From the NCBI GenBank assembly GCA_023439305.1, contig JAEXOO010000017.1:1-45147 (forward strand): DNA of 45,147 nt, given 5' to 3'. The notes beneath the pieces were generated by a model, which saw only the letters and a program-made list of their open reading frames with translations, ran no database searches and was not told the DNA's origin. This DNA comes from Pseudomonadota bacterium. Its GTDB lineage: Bacteria; Pseudomonadota; Gammaproteobacteria; Burkholderiales; Burkholderiaceae_B. The translations under genes and the position numbers were made by a program. Below are positions 34,537-44,444 of the stretch, in pieces; within the stretch, counting starts at the first letter, position 1, and each line of letters begins with the position of its first letter.

Positions 34537-35447
34537 CAGAAGTATCCTTGTTTCTTGCGGTGCTCCATGGACGCTTCGGAGGTCTGATCGTCCATGCGGG
34601 TTGCGCCGCGCTCGGTAATGGTGGCCAGGGCTGTTTCAGCGATGATGTCCTGGGCCGTGGCGGCCGTGGACAAGACCGGGCAGGTGCAGGAAATGTCGCC
34701 GACGGTGCGAAAGCGCACGTCACGCCACGCGGGGGTTTCGCCGTCGAGCAAAGGCGTCAGCGGAGTAATGGGCACGATCAGTCCGTTGCGCTCCACGACT
34801 TCGCGTGCATGGGTGTAGTAGATCGACGGCAAGGCGATCTGTTCGCGCTGTATGTATTGCCACACGTCCAGTTCGGTCCAATTGGAAATCGGGAAGACGC
34901 GCAGGTTCTCGCCCTTGTGAATGCGCGTGTTGAACAGGCGCCAGAGTTCCGGGCGCTGGGCCTTGGGGTCCCATTGGCCGAACTCGTCCCGAAAGGACAC
35001 GATGCGTTCCTTGGCGCGGGCTTTTTCCTCGTCGCGGCGCGCGCCTCCGAAGCAGGCATCAAAACCGAATTCCTCGATGGCCTCCAGCAGCGTGACGGCC
35101 TGGGCGCCGTTGCGGCTGGCGTTTTCGTGGCGCAGCACCACGGTGCCCCGCGCGATGGAGTCTTCGACGCTGCGCACGATAAGTTGTGCACCCAGTTCGG
35201 CGGCGCGCCGGTCGCGGAACTCGATGACTTCAGGGTAGTTGTGACCAGTGTCGACATGCAGCAGCGGGAAGGGCAGCGCACCGGGCGCAAAGGCTTTTTC
35301 GGCCAGGCGCAGCAGCACAGCCGAGTCCTTGCCGCCTGAAAACAGCAGCACGGGTTTTTCAGCTTCGGCGGCGATTTCGCGCAGGATGAAGATGGCTTCG
35401 GCCTCGAGCCAGTCGAGGTGCGTACGGATGGCAAGTGGTTCGCCCAT
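34536..35447 (-). CDS. cysD: Sulfate adenylyltransferase subunit 2
   Basis: 303 aa. The ATP-sulfurylase catalytic subunit with the PP-loop SGGKDSAVLL (about residues 37-46), LLHVDTGHNYPEVIEFRD, FGGARRDEEKARAKER and FPISNWTELDVW. With CysN it turns sulfate and ATP into APS. It lies 9 bp after cysH and overlaps cysN by one base. Confidence 0.97.
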   Translation of the reverse strand: MGEPLAIRTHLDWLEAEAIFILREIAAEAEKPVLLFSGGKDSAVLLRLAEKAFAPGALPFPLLHVDTGHNYPEVIEFRDRRAAELGAQLIVRSVEDSIARGTVVLRHENASRNGAQAVTLLEAIEEFGFDACFGGARRDEEKARAKERIVSFRDEFGQWDPKAQRPELWRLFNTRIHKGENLRVFPISNWTELDVWQYIQREQIALPSIYYTHAREVVERNGLIVPITPLTPLLDGETPAWRDVRFRTVGDISCTCPVLSTAATAQDIIAETALATITERGATRMDDQTSEASMEHRKKQGYF

Positions 35448-35456
35448 GGTGTTCCT

Positions 35457-36281
35457 TTAGGTGTTGACGCTGCTGTGCAGATTGCCGGCGTGCAGGCCGC
35501 ACTCGAGGCTGTCGCGCTGTTCCCACCACCAGCGCCCGGCGCGCACGTCCTCGCTGGGGCGGATGGCGCGGGTACAGGGTTCGCAGCCGATAGAGGGGTA
35601 GCCCTGATCATGCAGGGGGTTGTAGGGGATGCCCAGGCCGCGGATCACGGCCCACACGTCGTCGTGCGTCCAGGCGGTCAGCGGGTTGAATTTCTGCAGG
35701 CCGAAGGTGGCGTCGTATTCGCTCAGGGCCAGTTCGTTGCGGCTGGCGGATTGTTCGCGGCGCTGGCCCGTGATCCAGGCCGAGCGGCCGGTCAGGGCGC
35801 GACGCAGCGGCTCGACCTTGCGGATCTGGCAGCATTCTTTGCGCAATTCCACGCTGTCGTAGAAGGCATGGGCGCCGTGTTGCTGCACGTGTGCCTGCAC
35901 GCGGTCCGGATCAGGGCGGAAAAAGAGAATATCGCGCTGGTAATGCTGGCGTATGGTGGCGGCCATCTGGACGGTTTCAGTGTGCAGACGGCCGGTATCC
36001 AGCGTCAGGGTTTGCAGCTCGGGCGTGTAGATGGACATGGCGTGAAACACCACCATGTCTTCGGCTGCCAGGGACGAGGCCAGAATGGCATCGGGGTGTT
36101 CGCACGCGATCTGTACAAGGTCGTCGCGCAGCTGCTTCCAGAGCGCCAGCGGGCGGGCAGTCAGGGCTGTGATGGCAGGAACATAGGAGGGCACGATCGG
36201 AATTCCCATCAGGCTGTGGCGGTGCCGGCCGGACGGAAATCTCACGTGGACTGGGGCCGGACTGCGCGTCACATCGTTCAT
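35457..36281 (-). CDS. cysH: Adenylyl-sulfate reductase (assimilatory, 4Fe-4S type)
   Basis: 274 aa. PP-loop ATP-pyrophosphatase-like protein with SSLAAEDMVVFH, LDTGRLHTET, and the C-terminal ECGLH catalytic Cys. Two extra cysteine pairs, ECC (about residue 150) and CEPC (about 233-236), are the cluster ligands that mark APS rather than PAPS reductases. This fits the absence of CysC. It reduces APS to sulfite with thioredoxin. It is the first gene of cysH-cysD-cysN. Sulfite reductase (cysI) is not in this window. The upstream ribosome site is weak, so an internal start is possible. Confidence 0.93.
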   Translation of the reverse strand: MNDVTRSPAPVHVRFPSGRHRHSLMGIPIVPSYVPAITALTARPLALWKQLRDDLVQIACEHPDAILASSLAAEDMVVFHAMSIYTPELQTLTLDTGRLHTETVQMAATIRQHYQRDILFFRPDPDRVQAHVQQHGAHAFYDSVELRKECCQIRKVEPLRRALTGRSAWITGQRREQSASRNELALSEYDATFGLQKFNPLTAWTHDDVWAVIRGLGIPYNPLHDQGYPSIGCEPCTRAIRPSEDVRAGRWWWEQRDSLECGLHAGNLHSSVNT

Positions 36282-36321
36282 AAACTTATGAGCAAGTGTG
36301 CGGGTGGCAGCCAGGCTTTGG

Positions 36322-36336
36322 AACGAACTATTCGTT
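36322..36336. promoter_or_regulatory. Palindrome upstream of cysH
   Basis: AACGAA-CTA-TTCGTT is a perfect 15-bp inverted repeat about 40 bp before the cysH start, in the 108-bp gap after the DMT transporter gene. The place suits an operator for cysHDN. I cannot match it to a known CysB or other motif. Confidence 0.4.
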
Positions 36337-36389
36337 AGGTGGATATGCCCCAGTTCTATTTAGCCGCCTTCTGTCGCGGTCGCGGTTCC

Positions 36390-37274
36390 TCAAGCGCGCC
36401 GGCTTGCAGCGATGATGACGATGATGAGCACACAGCTGAGCCAGGTCAGCAGGTCCACTTGTTCGCCCAGCCACAGGGCGGAGATCAGGATGGTCAGAAA
36501 GGGCTGGGCCAGTTGAACTTGGCCGATGCGCGCCACCCCGCCCATGGCCATGGCCTTGTACCAGGGGAAAAAGCCCAGCAGCGAGGAACAGATCGCCAGA
36601 TACAGCAGCGCCATGACTGATTGCGAGCTGGGATCGTGTGCCATGGGGAACGCCAGCCACAGGGAGGCCGGTATGGTCAGGGGCAGGCTGGCCGCCAGAC
36701 ACCAGCAGATAGTGCGCCAGCCCCCCAGGGTGCGCGCCACCCGACCGCCTTCGGCGTAGCCTACGCCGGCCATGAAAACGGCCAGGGCAAGCCAAAGATC
36801 TCCGGCCTGCAAGGCCCCTTCCCCTATATAGAAAGCGTACATCAGTACCAGAACGGCCCCCAGCAAGCTCAGCAACCAGAAGCGGCGGCTCAGAGATTCG
36901 CCGCTGCGGGCCGCGCTGACGATGGCGGTGGCCAGGGGAATCAGACCGCTGAGAACAGCGCCGTGCGAGGACGGCACTGTTTGCATGGCGACGGACGAAA
37001 AGACGGGCCACCCTACGATGACGCCCGTGCAGGATAGGGCGATGCCGCGCCATTCGGAAGCGGTGGGGCTACGGCTGCGTGTCGCCAGCAACAGGAAGGC
37101 CGCGAACAGGCCCCCAATGCTGGCCCGGGCCATGCCGACCAGCCAGGGGTCAAAGCTCTGCACCGCTACGCGCGTCATGGGCAGGGTGAAGGCGAATACC
37201 AGCACGCCGACAAAAGCGTACAGGTAGGGGAGCAGGGCGGGGGAGGGCGAGGCCAGGATTGTGCTGCGATTCAT
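36390..37274 (-). CDS. EamA/DMT-family transporter (probable exporter)
   Basis: About 294 aa with ten hydrophobic segments in two EamA repeats. Recognisable parts are LTLPMTRVAVQSFDPWLVGMAR near the start, PSSHGAVLSGLIPLATAIVSA, and LLGFFPWYKAMAMGG with QVQLAQPFLTIL at the second repeat. Proteins of this group export amino acids or other metabolites. It is divergent from a MocR-type regulator, which makes regulation by an amino-acid or PLP-related signal plausible. The ATG at 37274 is chosen; a GTG at 37286 is the alternative. Confidence 0.85.
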   Translation of the reverse strand: MNRSTILASPSPALLPYLYAFVGVLVFAFTLPMTRVAVQSFDPWLVGMARASIGGLFAAFLLLATRSRSPTASEWRGIALSCTGVIVGWPVFSSVAMQTVPSSHGAVLSGLIPLATAIVSAARSGESLSRRFWLLSLLGAVLVLMYAFYIGEGALQAGDLWLALAVFMAGVGYAEGGRVARTLGGWRTICWCLAASLPLTIPASLWLAFPMAHDPSSQSVMALLYLAICSSLLGFFPWYKAMAMGGVARIGQVQLAQPFLTILISALWLGEQVDLLTWLSCVLIIVIIAASRRA

Positions 37275-37334
37275 GAGGATCACCACGAATGAAGTTATGC
37301 GTTTATTTCGGCTTCGAGCTTAAAATAAATAGGC

Positions 37335-37380
37335 AATACAGTAGCGATACAGTTGAGTGCGCAGTAGGTCCAGCTGTATT
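37335..37380. promoter_or_regulatory. Repeats in the DMT/MocR divergent promoter
   Basis: AATACAG (37335-37341) is repeated as ATACAG (37347-37352) and occurs inverted as CTGTATT (37374-37380). Direct plus inverted half-sites are typical of MocR-type operators. The assignment is by position and form only. Confidence 0.45.
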
Positions 37381-37425
37381 GGTGAAATCGCCGCTACAGT
37401 CAGTCTACGTACAGGGATCAGCATA

Positions 37426-38850
37426 ATGGAATGGATGAATTGGCAGCCAGTCCGGGGCTCGGATGTCACACTCAGTGAACAGTTGGTGTGCTGGGTGCAG
37501 CAGGAGTTGCGCGTGCGCTATCGCGGCGGCAGCCGTCTGCCCTCTGTCAGGCGCATGGCGCAGTCTGCGGGCGTCAGCACGCACACCGTTGTGGCGGCTT
37601 ATGACAGGCTGATGGCGCTTGGCCTGGTGGAGTCGCGTCCCGGTTCGGGTTTTTTTGTGCGGGTGCGTCAGCCCCGGCGTCTGCGCAGCGAGTCCTTGCG
37701 GGTCGACAAGATTGAGCCGCGCAAGATCGATGTGAACTGGATGCTGAACAGCTTCATGGGGCACAGCGACAGCGCCGGCATCCCTACCCAGTGGCTGGAC
37801 AATGACATGGTGCTGACCGCTGTGCGCCAAGTCAGCCGCACCGCCGGGTCGGGGCTGCTGGGGTACGGACATTCACATGGCTACAGACCCTTGCGTCAAC
37901 ATATTGCGACGCAATTGGAAGACAGCGGTATCCAGGCGGACCCCGACCGTCAGATCATGCTGTGCAGCGGCGCTACGCATGCGCTGGATCTGCTGCTGCG
38001 CCATTGGCTGCGTCCCGGCGATGTTGTGGTGGTGGAAGATCCCGCCTGGTATCTGCTTTTCGCCCGTCTGGCCGTGGTGGATGTCAAGGTGCTGAGCGTG
38101 CCGAGGCGCGCCGATGGCCCCGATGTGGCCGTGCTGGAGCAGTTGGCGCGCGAGCACCGGCCGCGTCTGGTCATTCTGAATACCGTGGTGCATAACCCCA
38201 CCGGCTTTGGCCTGAGCCCTGCGGTCGCGCACGCTATCCTGACCCTGGCCCAGACCTGGGACTTCCATATCATCGAGGACGATACCTACAGCGAACTGCA
38301 CGCTCACCCGCCGTGCAGATTGGCGCAACTGGACCAGTTGAGCAGGGTGACCTTGGTGGGAGGCTATTCCAAAGTGTTGGCGGCAGGCTTGCGCCTGGCC
38401 TATGTGGCCGCCGCACCGGACTTGCTGCAGGCGCTGGTCAATCTGAAGATGCTGGCCGGGCTGACCTCTCCCGAACTGAGCGAACGGGTGACGCACAAGC
38501 TCTTGGTGGAGGGGCCTTATCGCAAGCATTTGGATCGTCTGCGGCGTCATGCGGATGGCGACCGCCAGCGTACGCTGGAGCGACTGGCCCGCCTGGGCCT
38601 GGCCCCGGATGCGCCGCCGCAAGCGGGCATGTTCGTGTGGGCGGATATGGGTGTGGATACGGAGAGCCTGGTTCGTTCGCTGGGTCGGCCAGGTCATCTG
38701 GTGGTGCCGGGAGCTTTGTTCTCGCCGCTGCAGCAGCCGTCCACCTATGCCCGCATGAATGTGTCCGTGGGCTCGGACGAGTCGTTCTGGCTGGACTTCG
38801 AGCGCTGCTTGCAGGCGGCGCGGCGGGGTTCGGCTGGCGCATCGGCCTAG
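37426..38850 (+). CDS. MocR-type (GntR-aminotransferase) regulator
   Basis: 474 aa. A GntR-type winged helix lies at about residues 15-80 (GGSRLPSVRRMAQSAGVSTHTVVAAYDRLMALGLVESRPGSGFFV, given as a region). A fold-type I aminotransferase domain follows, with YGHSHGYRPLRQHIA, EDPAWYL, HNPTGFGLS, EDDTYSEL, and the PLP lysine motif GGYSKVLAAGLRLAYV. These regulators bind PLP as a ligand and usually act on a divergent gene, here the DMT transporter. I chose the ATG at 37426; the longer frame from 37357 crosses the repeat region. Confidence 0.92.
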   Translation: MEWMNWQPVRGSDVTLSEQLVCWVQQELRVRYRGGSRLPSVRRMAQSAGVSTHTVVAAYDRLMALGLVESRPGSGFFVRVRQPRRLRSESLRVDKIEPRKIDVNWMLNSFMGHSDSAGIPTQWLDNDMVLTAVRQVSRTAGSGLLGYGHSHGYRPLRQHIATQLEDSGIQADPDRQIMLCSGATHALDLLLRHWLRPGDVVVVEDPAWYLLFARLAVVDVKVLSVPRRADGPDVAVLEQLAREHRPRLVILNTVVHNPTGFGLSPAVAHAILTLAQTWDFHIIEDDTYSELHAHPPCRLAQLDQLSRVTLVGGYSKVLAAGLRLAYVAAAPDLLQALVNLKMLAGLTSPELSERVTHKLLVEGPYRKHLDRLRRHADGDRQRTLERLARLGLAPDAPPQAGMFVWADMGVDTESLVRSLGRPGHLVVPGALFSPLQQPSTYARMNVSVGSDESFWLDFERCLQAARRGSAGASA

Positions 38851-38947
38851 AAGACCTTATTGCAGGCGTAGCGGTAGTTGCACTGTCATCTGGCTCTGTT
38901 AGCATAGCGTTGTGTTGAGCGCAGGGAAAAATTTTGTGCTCGATGCG

Positions 38948-38984
38948 ATAGGTATTTGCAATTAGAGTAATTGTATTAATCAAT
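38948..38984 (+). promoter_or_regulatory. OxyR-like binding site upstream of ahpC
   Basis: Four tetramers lie on exact 11-bp steps: ATAG-N7-CAAT-N7-ATTG-N7-CAAT, which fits the tetrameric OxyR footprint ATAG-N7-CTAT-N7-ATAG-N7-CTAT with several changed bases. It abuts the -35 hexamer of the ahpC promoter, the usual place for OxyR activation. Confidence 0.7.
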
Positions 38985-39013
38985 TTCACTAATCGCTCGC
39001 AGCTTCCTATAAT
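38985..39013 (+). promoter_or_regulatory. ahpC promoter
   Basis: A weak -35, TTCACT (38985-38990), and a perfect TATAAT (39008-39013) are 17 bp apart, about 40 bp before the ahpC start. The poor -35 next to an OxyR-like site fits an activator-dependent promoter. Confidence 0.75.
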
Positions 39014-39052
39014 GACCTTACTGTCAATTGTTAACCGCTAACTGGAGCTAAC

Positions 39053-39616
39053 ATGTCTTTGATCAACACCGTCATCAAACCATTCAAGGCAACCGCATAC
39101 CACAACGGCAAGTTCGTTGATGTCAGCAATGAAAGCATCGCCGGCAAATGGTCCGTGTTTGTTTTCTACCCAGCCGACTTCACCTTTGTGTGCCCAACCG
39201 AGCTGGAAGACCTGGCCGACAACTACGCCGAGTTCCAGAAGCTGGGCGTTGAAATCTACTCCGTGTCCACCGACACGCACTTTGCCCACAAGGCATGGCA
39301 CGACACGTCCGACGCCATCAGCAAAGTGAACTACCCCATGCTGGCCGACCCAACCCATCTGCTGTCGCGCAACTTCGACGTGCTGATCGAAGAAGAAGGT
39401 ATTGCTCTGCGCGGCACCTTCGTGGTCAACCCAGCCGGTGAAATCAAGGTTCTGGAAATCCACGACAACGGCATCGGCCGTGATGCTTCCGAGCTGCTGC
39501 GCAAGGTCAAGGCTGCTCAGTACATCGCCGCTCACCCCGGTGAAGTGTGCCCAGCCAAGTGGGAAGAAGGCGCCAAGACGCTGACTCCTTCCCTGGATCT
39601 GGTCGGCAAGATCTAA
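39053..39616 (+). CDS. ahpC: Alkyl hydroperoxide reductase subunit C (typical 2-Cys peroxiredoxin)
   Basis: 187 aa. The peroxidatic Cys47 lies in DFTFVCPTE and the resolving Cys166 in HPGEVCPAKW, the same numbering class as enteric AhpC. It removes H2O2, organic peroxides and peroxynitrite. TGGAG precedes the ATG. It is followed by ahpF after a 105-bp gap that carries a strong hairpin. Confidence 0.98.
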   Translation: MSLINTVIKPFKATAYHNGKFVDVSNESIAGKWSVFVFYPADFTFVCPTELEDLADNYAEFQKLGVEIYSVSTDTHFAHKAWHDTSDAISKVNYPMLADPTHLLSRNFDVLIEEEGIALRGTFVVNPAGEIKVLEIHDNGIGRDASELLRKVKAAQYIAAHPGEVCPAKWEEGAKTLTPSLDLVGKI

Positions 39617-39658
39617 GACCGTCATGGTCAGGGCGGTGTGCGCTGCGCGCCATCGCCC

Positions 39659-39681
39659 GGCGCCTGGCCGGTCCAGGCGCC
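39659..39681 (+). other. Stable hairpin between ahpC and ahpF
   Basis: GGCGCCTGG pairs with CCAGGCGCC around the 5-base loop CCGGT. No T run follows, so it is more likely an mRNA stabiliser or partial attenuator than a full terminator. It could let ahpC be made in excess of ahpF. Confidence 0.6.
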
Positions 39682-39721
39682 CCATGTTGTTTCGTTCAGT
39701 ACAGGATAAAAGGCGTTTCTC

Positions 39722-41314
39722 ATGTTAGATGCAAACATCAAAACTCAATTGAAGGCTTATCTCGAAAAGATCACCCAACCGATCGAGATCGTTGCGTCGC
39801 TGGATATGGGCGCCAAGTCCACCGAGCTGCGCGAGCTGCTGCAGGAAATCGATAGCCTTTCGGATAAGACCAGCTATCGCGAGGACTCGGATGCGCAAGA
39901 GCGCAAGCCTTCCTTCAAGATTACCCGTCCCGGGACCGACATCAGCGTCAGCTTTGCCGGTATTCCCATGGGGCACGAATTTACTTCCTTGATCCTGGCG
40001 CTGCTGCAAGTGGGCGGCCATGCGATCAAGCTGGACGACGCCGTCATTGAGCAGATCCGCAATCTGCCGGGCGACTTTGTCTTCGAAACCTATTTCTCGC
40101 TGTCGTGCCAGAACTGTCCTGATGTGGTGCAGGCATTGAACGCGATGTCTGTCCTCAATCCGCGTATCAAGCACGTGGCCATCGACGGCGCTTTGTTCCA
40201 GAAGGAAGTGGAAGAGCGCAACATCCTGTCGGTGCCTGCTGTGTACCTGAATGGCGAACTGTTCCATCAAGGCCGCGCCAGTGCCGAAGAGCTGCTGGCC
40301 AAGCTGGATGCCGGCGACAACGAAGCCCGCGCCCAGGCTCTGGACGCCAAGGACGAATACGATGTGCTGGTCGTTGGCGGCGGCCCTGCCGGCGCGGCGG
40401 CAGCCATTTATGCGGCCCGCAAGGGTATTCGCACCGGTGTGCTGGCCGAGCGTTTCGGCGGCCAGGTGCTGGATACCATGTCCATCGAGAACTACATCTC
40501 GGTAGTCGAAACTGAAGGGCCCAAGTTCGCTGCTGCCCTGGAGCAACACGTCAAGGCCTACGACGTGGACATCATGAATCTGCATCGCGCCGCCGGCATC
40601 CGCCGTGAAGGCAAGCAGATTCTGGTGGATGTGGCCGGTGGCGGCCAGCTCAAGGCCAAGTCTGTCATCCTGGCGACAGGGGCGCGCTGGCGCGAGCTGA
40701 ATGTGCCGGGCGAGCAGGAGTACCGTAACCGCGGCGTGGCTTATTGCCCGCACTGCGATGGCCCCCTGTTCAAGGGCAAGAATGTGGCCGTGGTCGGCGG
40801 TGGAAACTCCGGTGTGGAGGCTGCTATTGACCTGGCAGGCCTGGTGCGCCATGTCACGTTGATCGAGTTCGGCGAAAGCCTGCGGGCAGATGAAGTGCTG
40901 CAGCGCAAGCTGCGCAGCCTGCCCAATGTCCAGATCATCACCCAAGCGCAGACGACCGAAGTGCTGGGCGACGGCACGAAGGTGGTGGGCCTGAACTATC
41001 TGGATCGTGCGACCCAGCAAGCCAAGCATCTGGATCTGGACGGCGTGTTCGTGCAGATCGGACTGGTGCCCAACACTGAATGGCTCAAGGGCAGCGATGT
41101 CAGCCTGTCTCGTCATGGCGAGATCGAAGTGGACGTGCGCGGCACAACCTCGCTGGCCGGCGTGTTTGCTGCGGGTGACGTGACGACCGTGCCCTACAAG
41201 CAGATCGTCATTGCCGCCGGTGAAGGCGCGAAGGCCTCTCTGAGCGCTTTCGACTACCTGATCCGCAGTTCGGCCGAGGTCGAGCAGCCTGTCGCCGAAA
41301 GCGTCACGGCCTGA
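39722..41314 (+). CDS. ahpF: Alkyl hydroperoxide reductase subunit F
   Basis: 530 aa. The N-terminal double-thioredoxin-like domain has the CxxC at Cys129/Cys132 (SCQNCPD). The C-terminal thioredoxin-reductase-like part has FAD-binding GGGPAGAAAAIYAARKG, the second CxxC at Cys342/Cys345 (CPHCDG), NAD(P)H-binding VGGGNSGVEAAIDLAG, and VFAAGDVTTVPYKQI. It passes electrons from NADH to AhpC. It ends at a strong terminator. Confidence 0.98.
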   Translation: MLDANIKTQLKAYLEKITQPIEIVASLDMGAKSTELRELLQEIDSLSDKTSYREDSDAQERKPSFKITRPGTDISVSFAGIPMGHEFTSLILALLQVGGHAIKLDDAVIEQIRNLPGDFVFETYFSLSCQNCPDVVQALNAMSVLNPRIKHVAIDGALFQKEVEERNILSVPAVYLNGELFHQGRASAEELLAKLDAGDNEARAQALDAKDEYDVLVVGGGPAGAAAAIYAARKGIRTGVLAERFGGQVLDTMSIENYISVVETEGPKFAAALEQHVKAYDVDIMNLHRAAGIRREGKQILVDVAGGGQLKAKSVILATGARWRELNVPGEQEYRNRGVAYCPHCDGPLFKGKNVAVVGGGNSGVEAAIDLAGLVRHVTLIEFGESLRADEVLQRKLRSLPNVQIITQAQTTEVLGDGTKVVGLNYLDRATQQAKHLDLDGVFVQIGLVPNTEWLKGSDVSLSRHGEIEVDVRGTTSLAGVFAAGDVTTVPYKQIVIAAGEGAKASLSAFDYLIRSSAEVEQPVAESVTA

Positions 41315-41334
41315 TTCATCACTTGTAGCGCAAC

Positions 41335-41368
41335 AAAAAAGCCATCCCGTACGGGATGGCTTTTTTTT
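41335..41368. terminator. Bidirectional terminator between ahpF and uup
   Basis: A perfect 10-bp stem (GCCATCCCGT with ACGGGATGGC) is flanked by six A on the left and eight T on the right. It ends ahpCF rightward and uup leftward. Confidence 0.93.
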
Positions 41369-41437
41369 GGCGGGCCTGTCGGTCTCGCCAGGCAGAACGC
41401 TGGCGAGTCTGCCCTTGGCCTGCACGGCTGGGTCCCG

Positions 41438-43249
<1,812 letters not shown>

Positions 43250-43312
43250 AAAACTCCAGATAAATCGGCGTGTCGTGCGAATTTCAGTATTGTCGCAGGT
43301 TACAATGCGATT

Positions 43313-43719
43313 GTGAGGCAGGCTGGGCAGTCGCGGTGCGCAAGCATCGAGGAAGGTCCGGACTCCACAGAGCAGGGTAGCGGCTAACAGCCGTCCGACA
43401 AAGCCGGCTCCGCGCCGGCCAGTCGAGGACCAGGGCCACAGAGACGAGACCACAGCGGGGGTTCGCCTCGGCGGACACAAATACGGCCATCTCCGTATTT
43501 TCCGCATCGCAAGGTGCGGGGCGTTGTGGGGTGAAACGCGGTAACCTCTACCCGGAGCAATACCAAATAGGCATACGCAGGCTTTTAGCCCGAGAGGCGG
43601 CTCGTCTCAGTATGCGGGTAGGTAGCTAGAGCCGTCCAGCAATGGCCGGCCCAGAGGAATGATTGCCGGCTGGCGGGTTCCCGCCAGCATACAGAATCCG
43701 GCCTATAGGCCTGTCTCAC
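43313..43719 (+). ncRNA. rnpB: RNase P RNA (class A)
   Basis: The conserved elements are all seen in order: GAGGAAGGTCCGGACTCC, then the GAAACGCGGTAACC region, GGAGCAATACCAAATAGG, then AGAGGAATGATTGCC, and ACAGAATCCGGCCTATAGG near the 3' end. The ends pair as helix P1: GTGAGGCAGGC (43313-43323) with GCCTGTCTCAC (43709-43719). It is the catalytic RNA that trims tRNA 5' leaders. A TACAAT at 43301-43306 is a fitting -10. It is divergent from uup. I see no hairpin plus T run after it. Confidence 0.96.
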
Positions 43720-43940
43720 ACTTCTCCCGGCGCTCGCCACATTTCGTGCATATTTCAGTCATTTGAAATGAATTGTCAGGGACTGCAAAACCCAGGCGTC
43801 GTCTGCCTGTGCCCGTTTTTATGACAAATCACTTTTAATGCACCCCGCAATTTCTTGATTTAACAGAGAATTTTTTTCAACGCTATTCTCCAATAGTGCG
43901 CTAAGTGCTTGTTGTGATTGAAAAAATTGCAACCGGCGTC

Positions 43941-43969
43941 TTGACCAGCCCTGGTTTCCGCCGTAGAGT
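43941..43969 (+). promoter_or_regulatory. mraZ (dcw cluster) promoter
   Basis: TTGACC (43941-43946) and TAGAGT (43964-43969) are 17 bp apart, about 40 bp before mraZ. The MraZ boxes start at the last base of the -10. Confidence 0.7.
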
Positions 43970-44003
43970 GGGGAAAAGTAGGAAATAGTGTGAAAAAGTG
44001 GGG
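43969..44003 (+). promoter_or_regulatory. MraZ-binding box array
   Basis: Four pentamers recur every 10 bp: TGGGG, TAGGA, TGTGA, TGGGG (starting at 43969, 43979, 43989 and 43999). The outer two match the TGGGN box bound by E. coli MraZ and the inner two differ by one or two bases. The last box overlaps the G-rich ribosome site of mraZ. Confidence 0.8.
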
Positions 44004-44008
44004 GGGAA

Positions 44009-44437
44009 ATGTTCCAAGGCAGCAGCGCACTCACCATCGACGCAAAGGGGCGGATGTCTATTCCGACCCGGCATCGTGACGCGCTCGCTCAGCAGGAACA
44101 AGGTCGCCTGACTCTGACCCGTCATCCCGACGGCTGCTTGCTGGTCTACCCGCGCAGCGTCTGGGAAGAAAAACGCGAACAGATCGCCCGCTTTCCCATG
44201 AGCGCACGTTTCCTGCAACGCCTGCTGCTGGGCAGTGCTCAGGATGTCGATCTGGATTCCGCTGGCCGGATACTGATTGCTCCCGAACTGCGCACCGCAG
44301 TGGGCCTGGAGCGCGACGCCATGCTGTTGGGCATGGCGACCCATTTTGAATTGTGGAACGCTCAGGAACTGGAACGCCGTCAGGCCCAGGATCTGGCGGC
44401 AGGGTCCACAGACGTATTCGACACATTTTCTTTCTGA
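44009..44437 (+). CDS. mraZ: Transcriptional regulator MraZ
   Basis: 142 aa with two AbrB-like SpoVT swapped-hairpin repeats: MFQGSSALTIDAKGRMSIPTRHR (by position, 1-23) and the second DVDLDSAGRILIAPELR. MraZ is the first gene of the division and cell-wall cluster and represses its own operon by binding the boxes upstream. A run of G serves as the ribosome site. rsmH follows after 7 bp. Confidence 0.97.
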   Translation: MFQGSSALTIDAKGRMSIPTRHRDALAQQEQGRLTLTRHPDGCLLVYPRSVWEEKREQIARFPMSARFLQRLLLGSAQDVDLDSAGRILIAPELRTAVGLERDAMLLGMATHFELWNAQELERRQAQDLAAGSTDVFDTFSF

Positions 44438-44444
44438 GTAAGTA

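Noticed and set aside
32632..34587. 651-codon open frame on the plus strand across ackA and cysN
   Set aside because: It lies out of frame in ackA and antisense to cysN. Both of those have full family motifs, and this frame has only low-complexity Gly/Arg sequence.
41335..41368. Mobile-element inverted repeat
   Set aside because: The palindrome with flanking A and T runs is a standard bidirectional terminator and has no transposase nearby.
43250..43507. 86-codon N-terminal extension of uup
   Set aside because: It reads antisense through rnpB. The ATG at 43249 has its own ribosome site and gives a normal ABC-F start.
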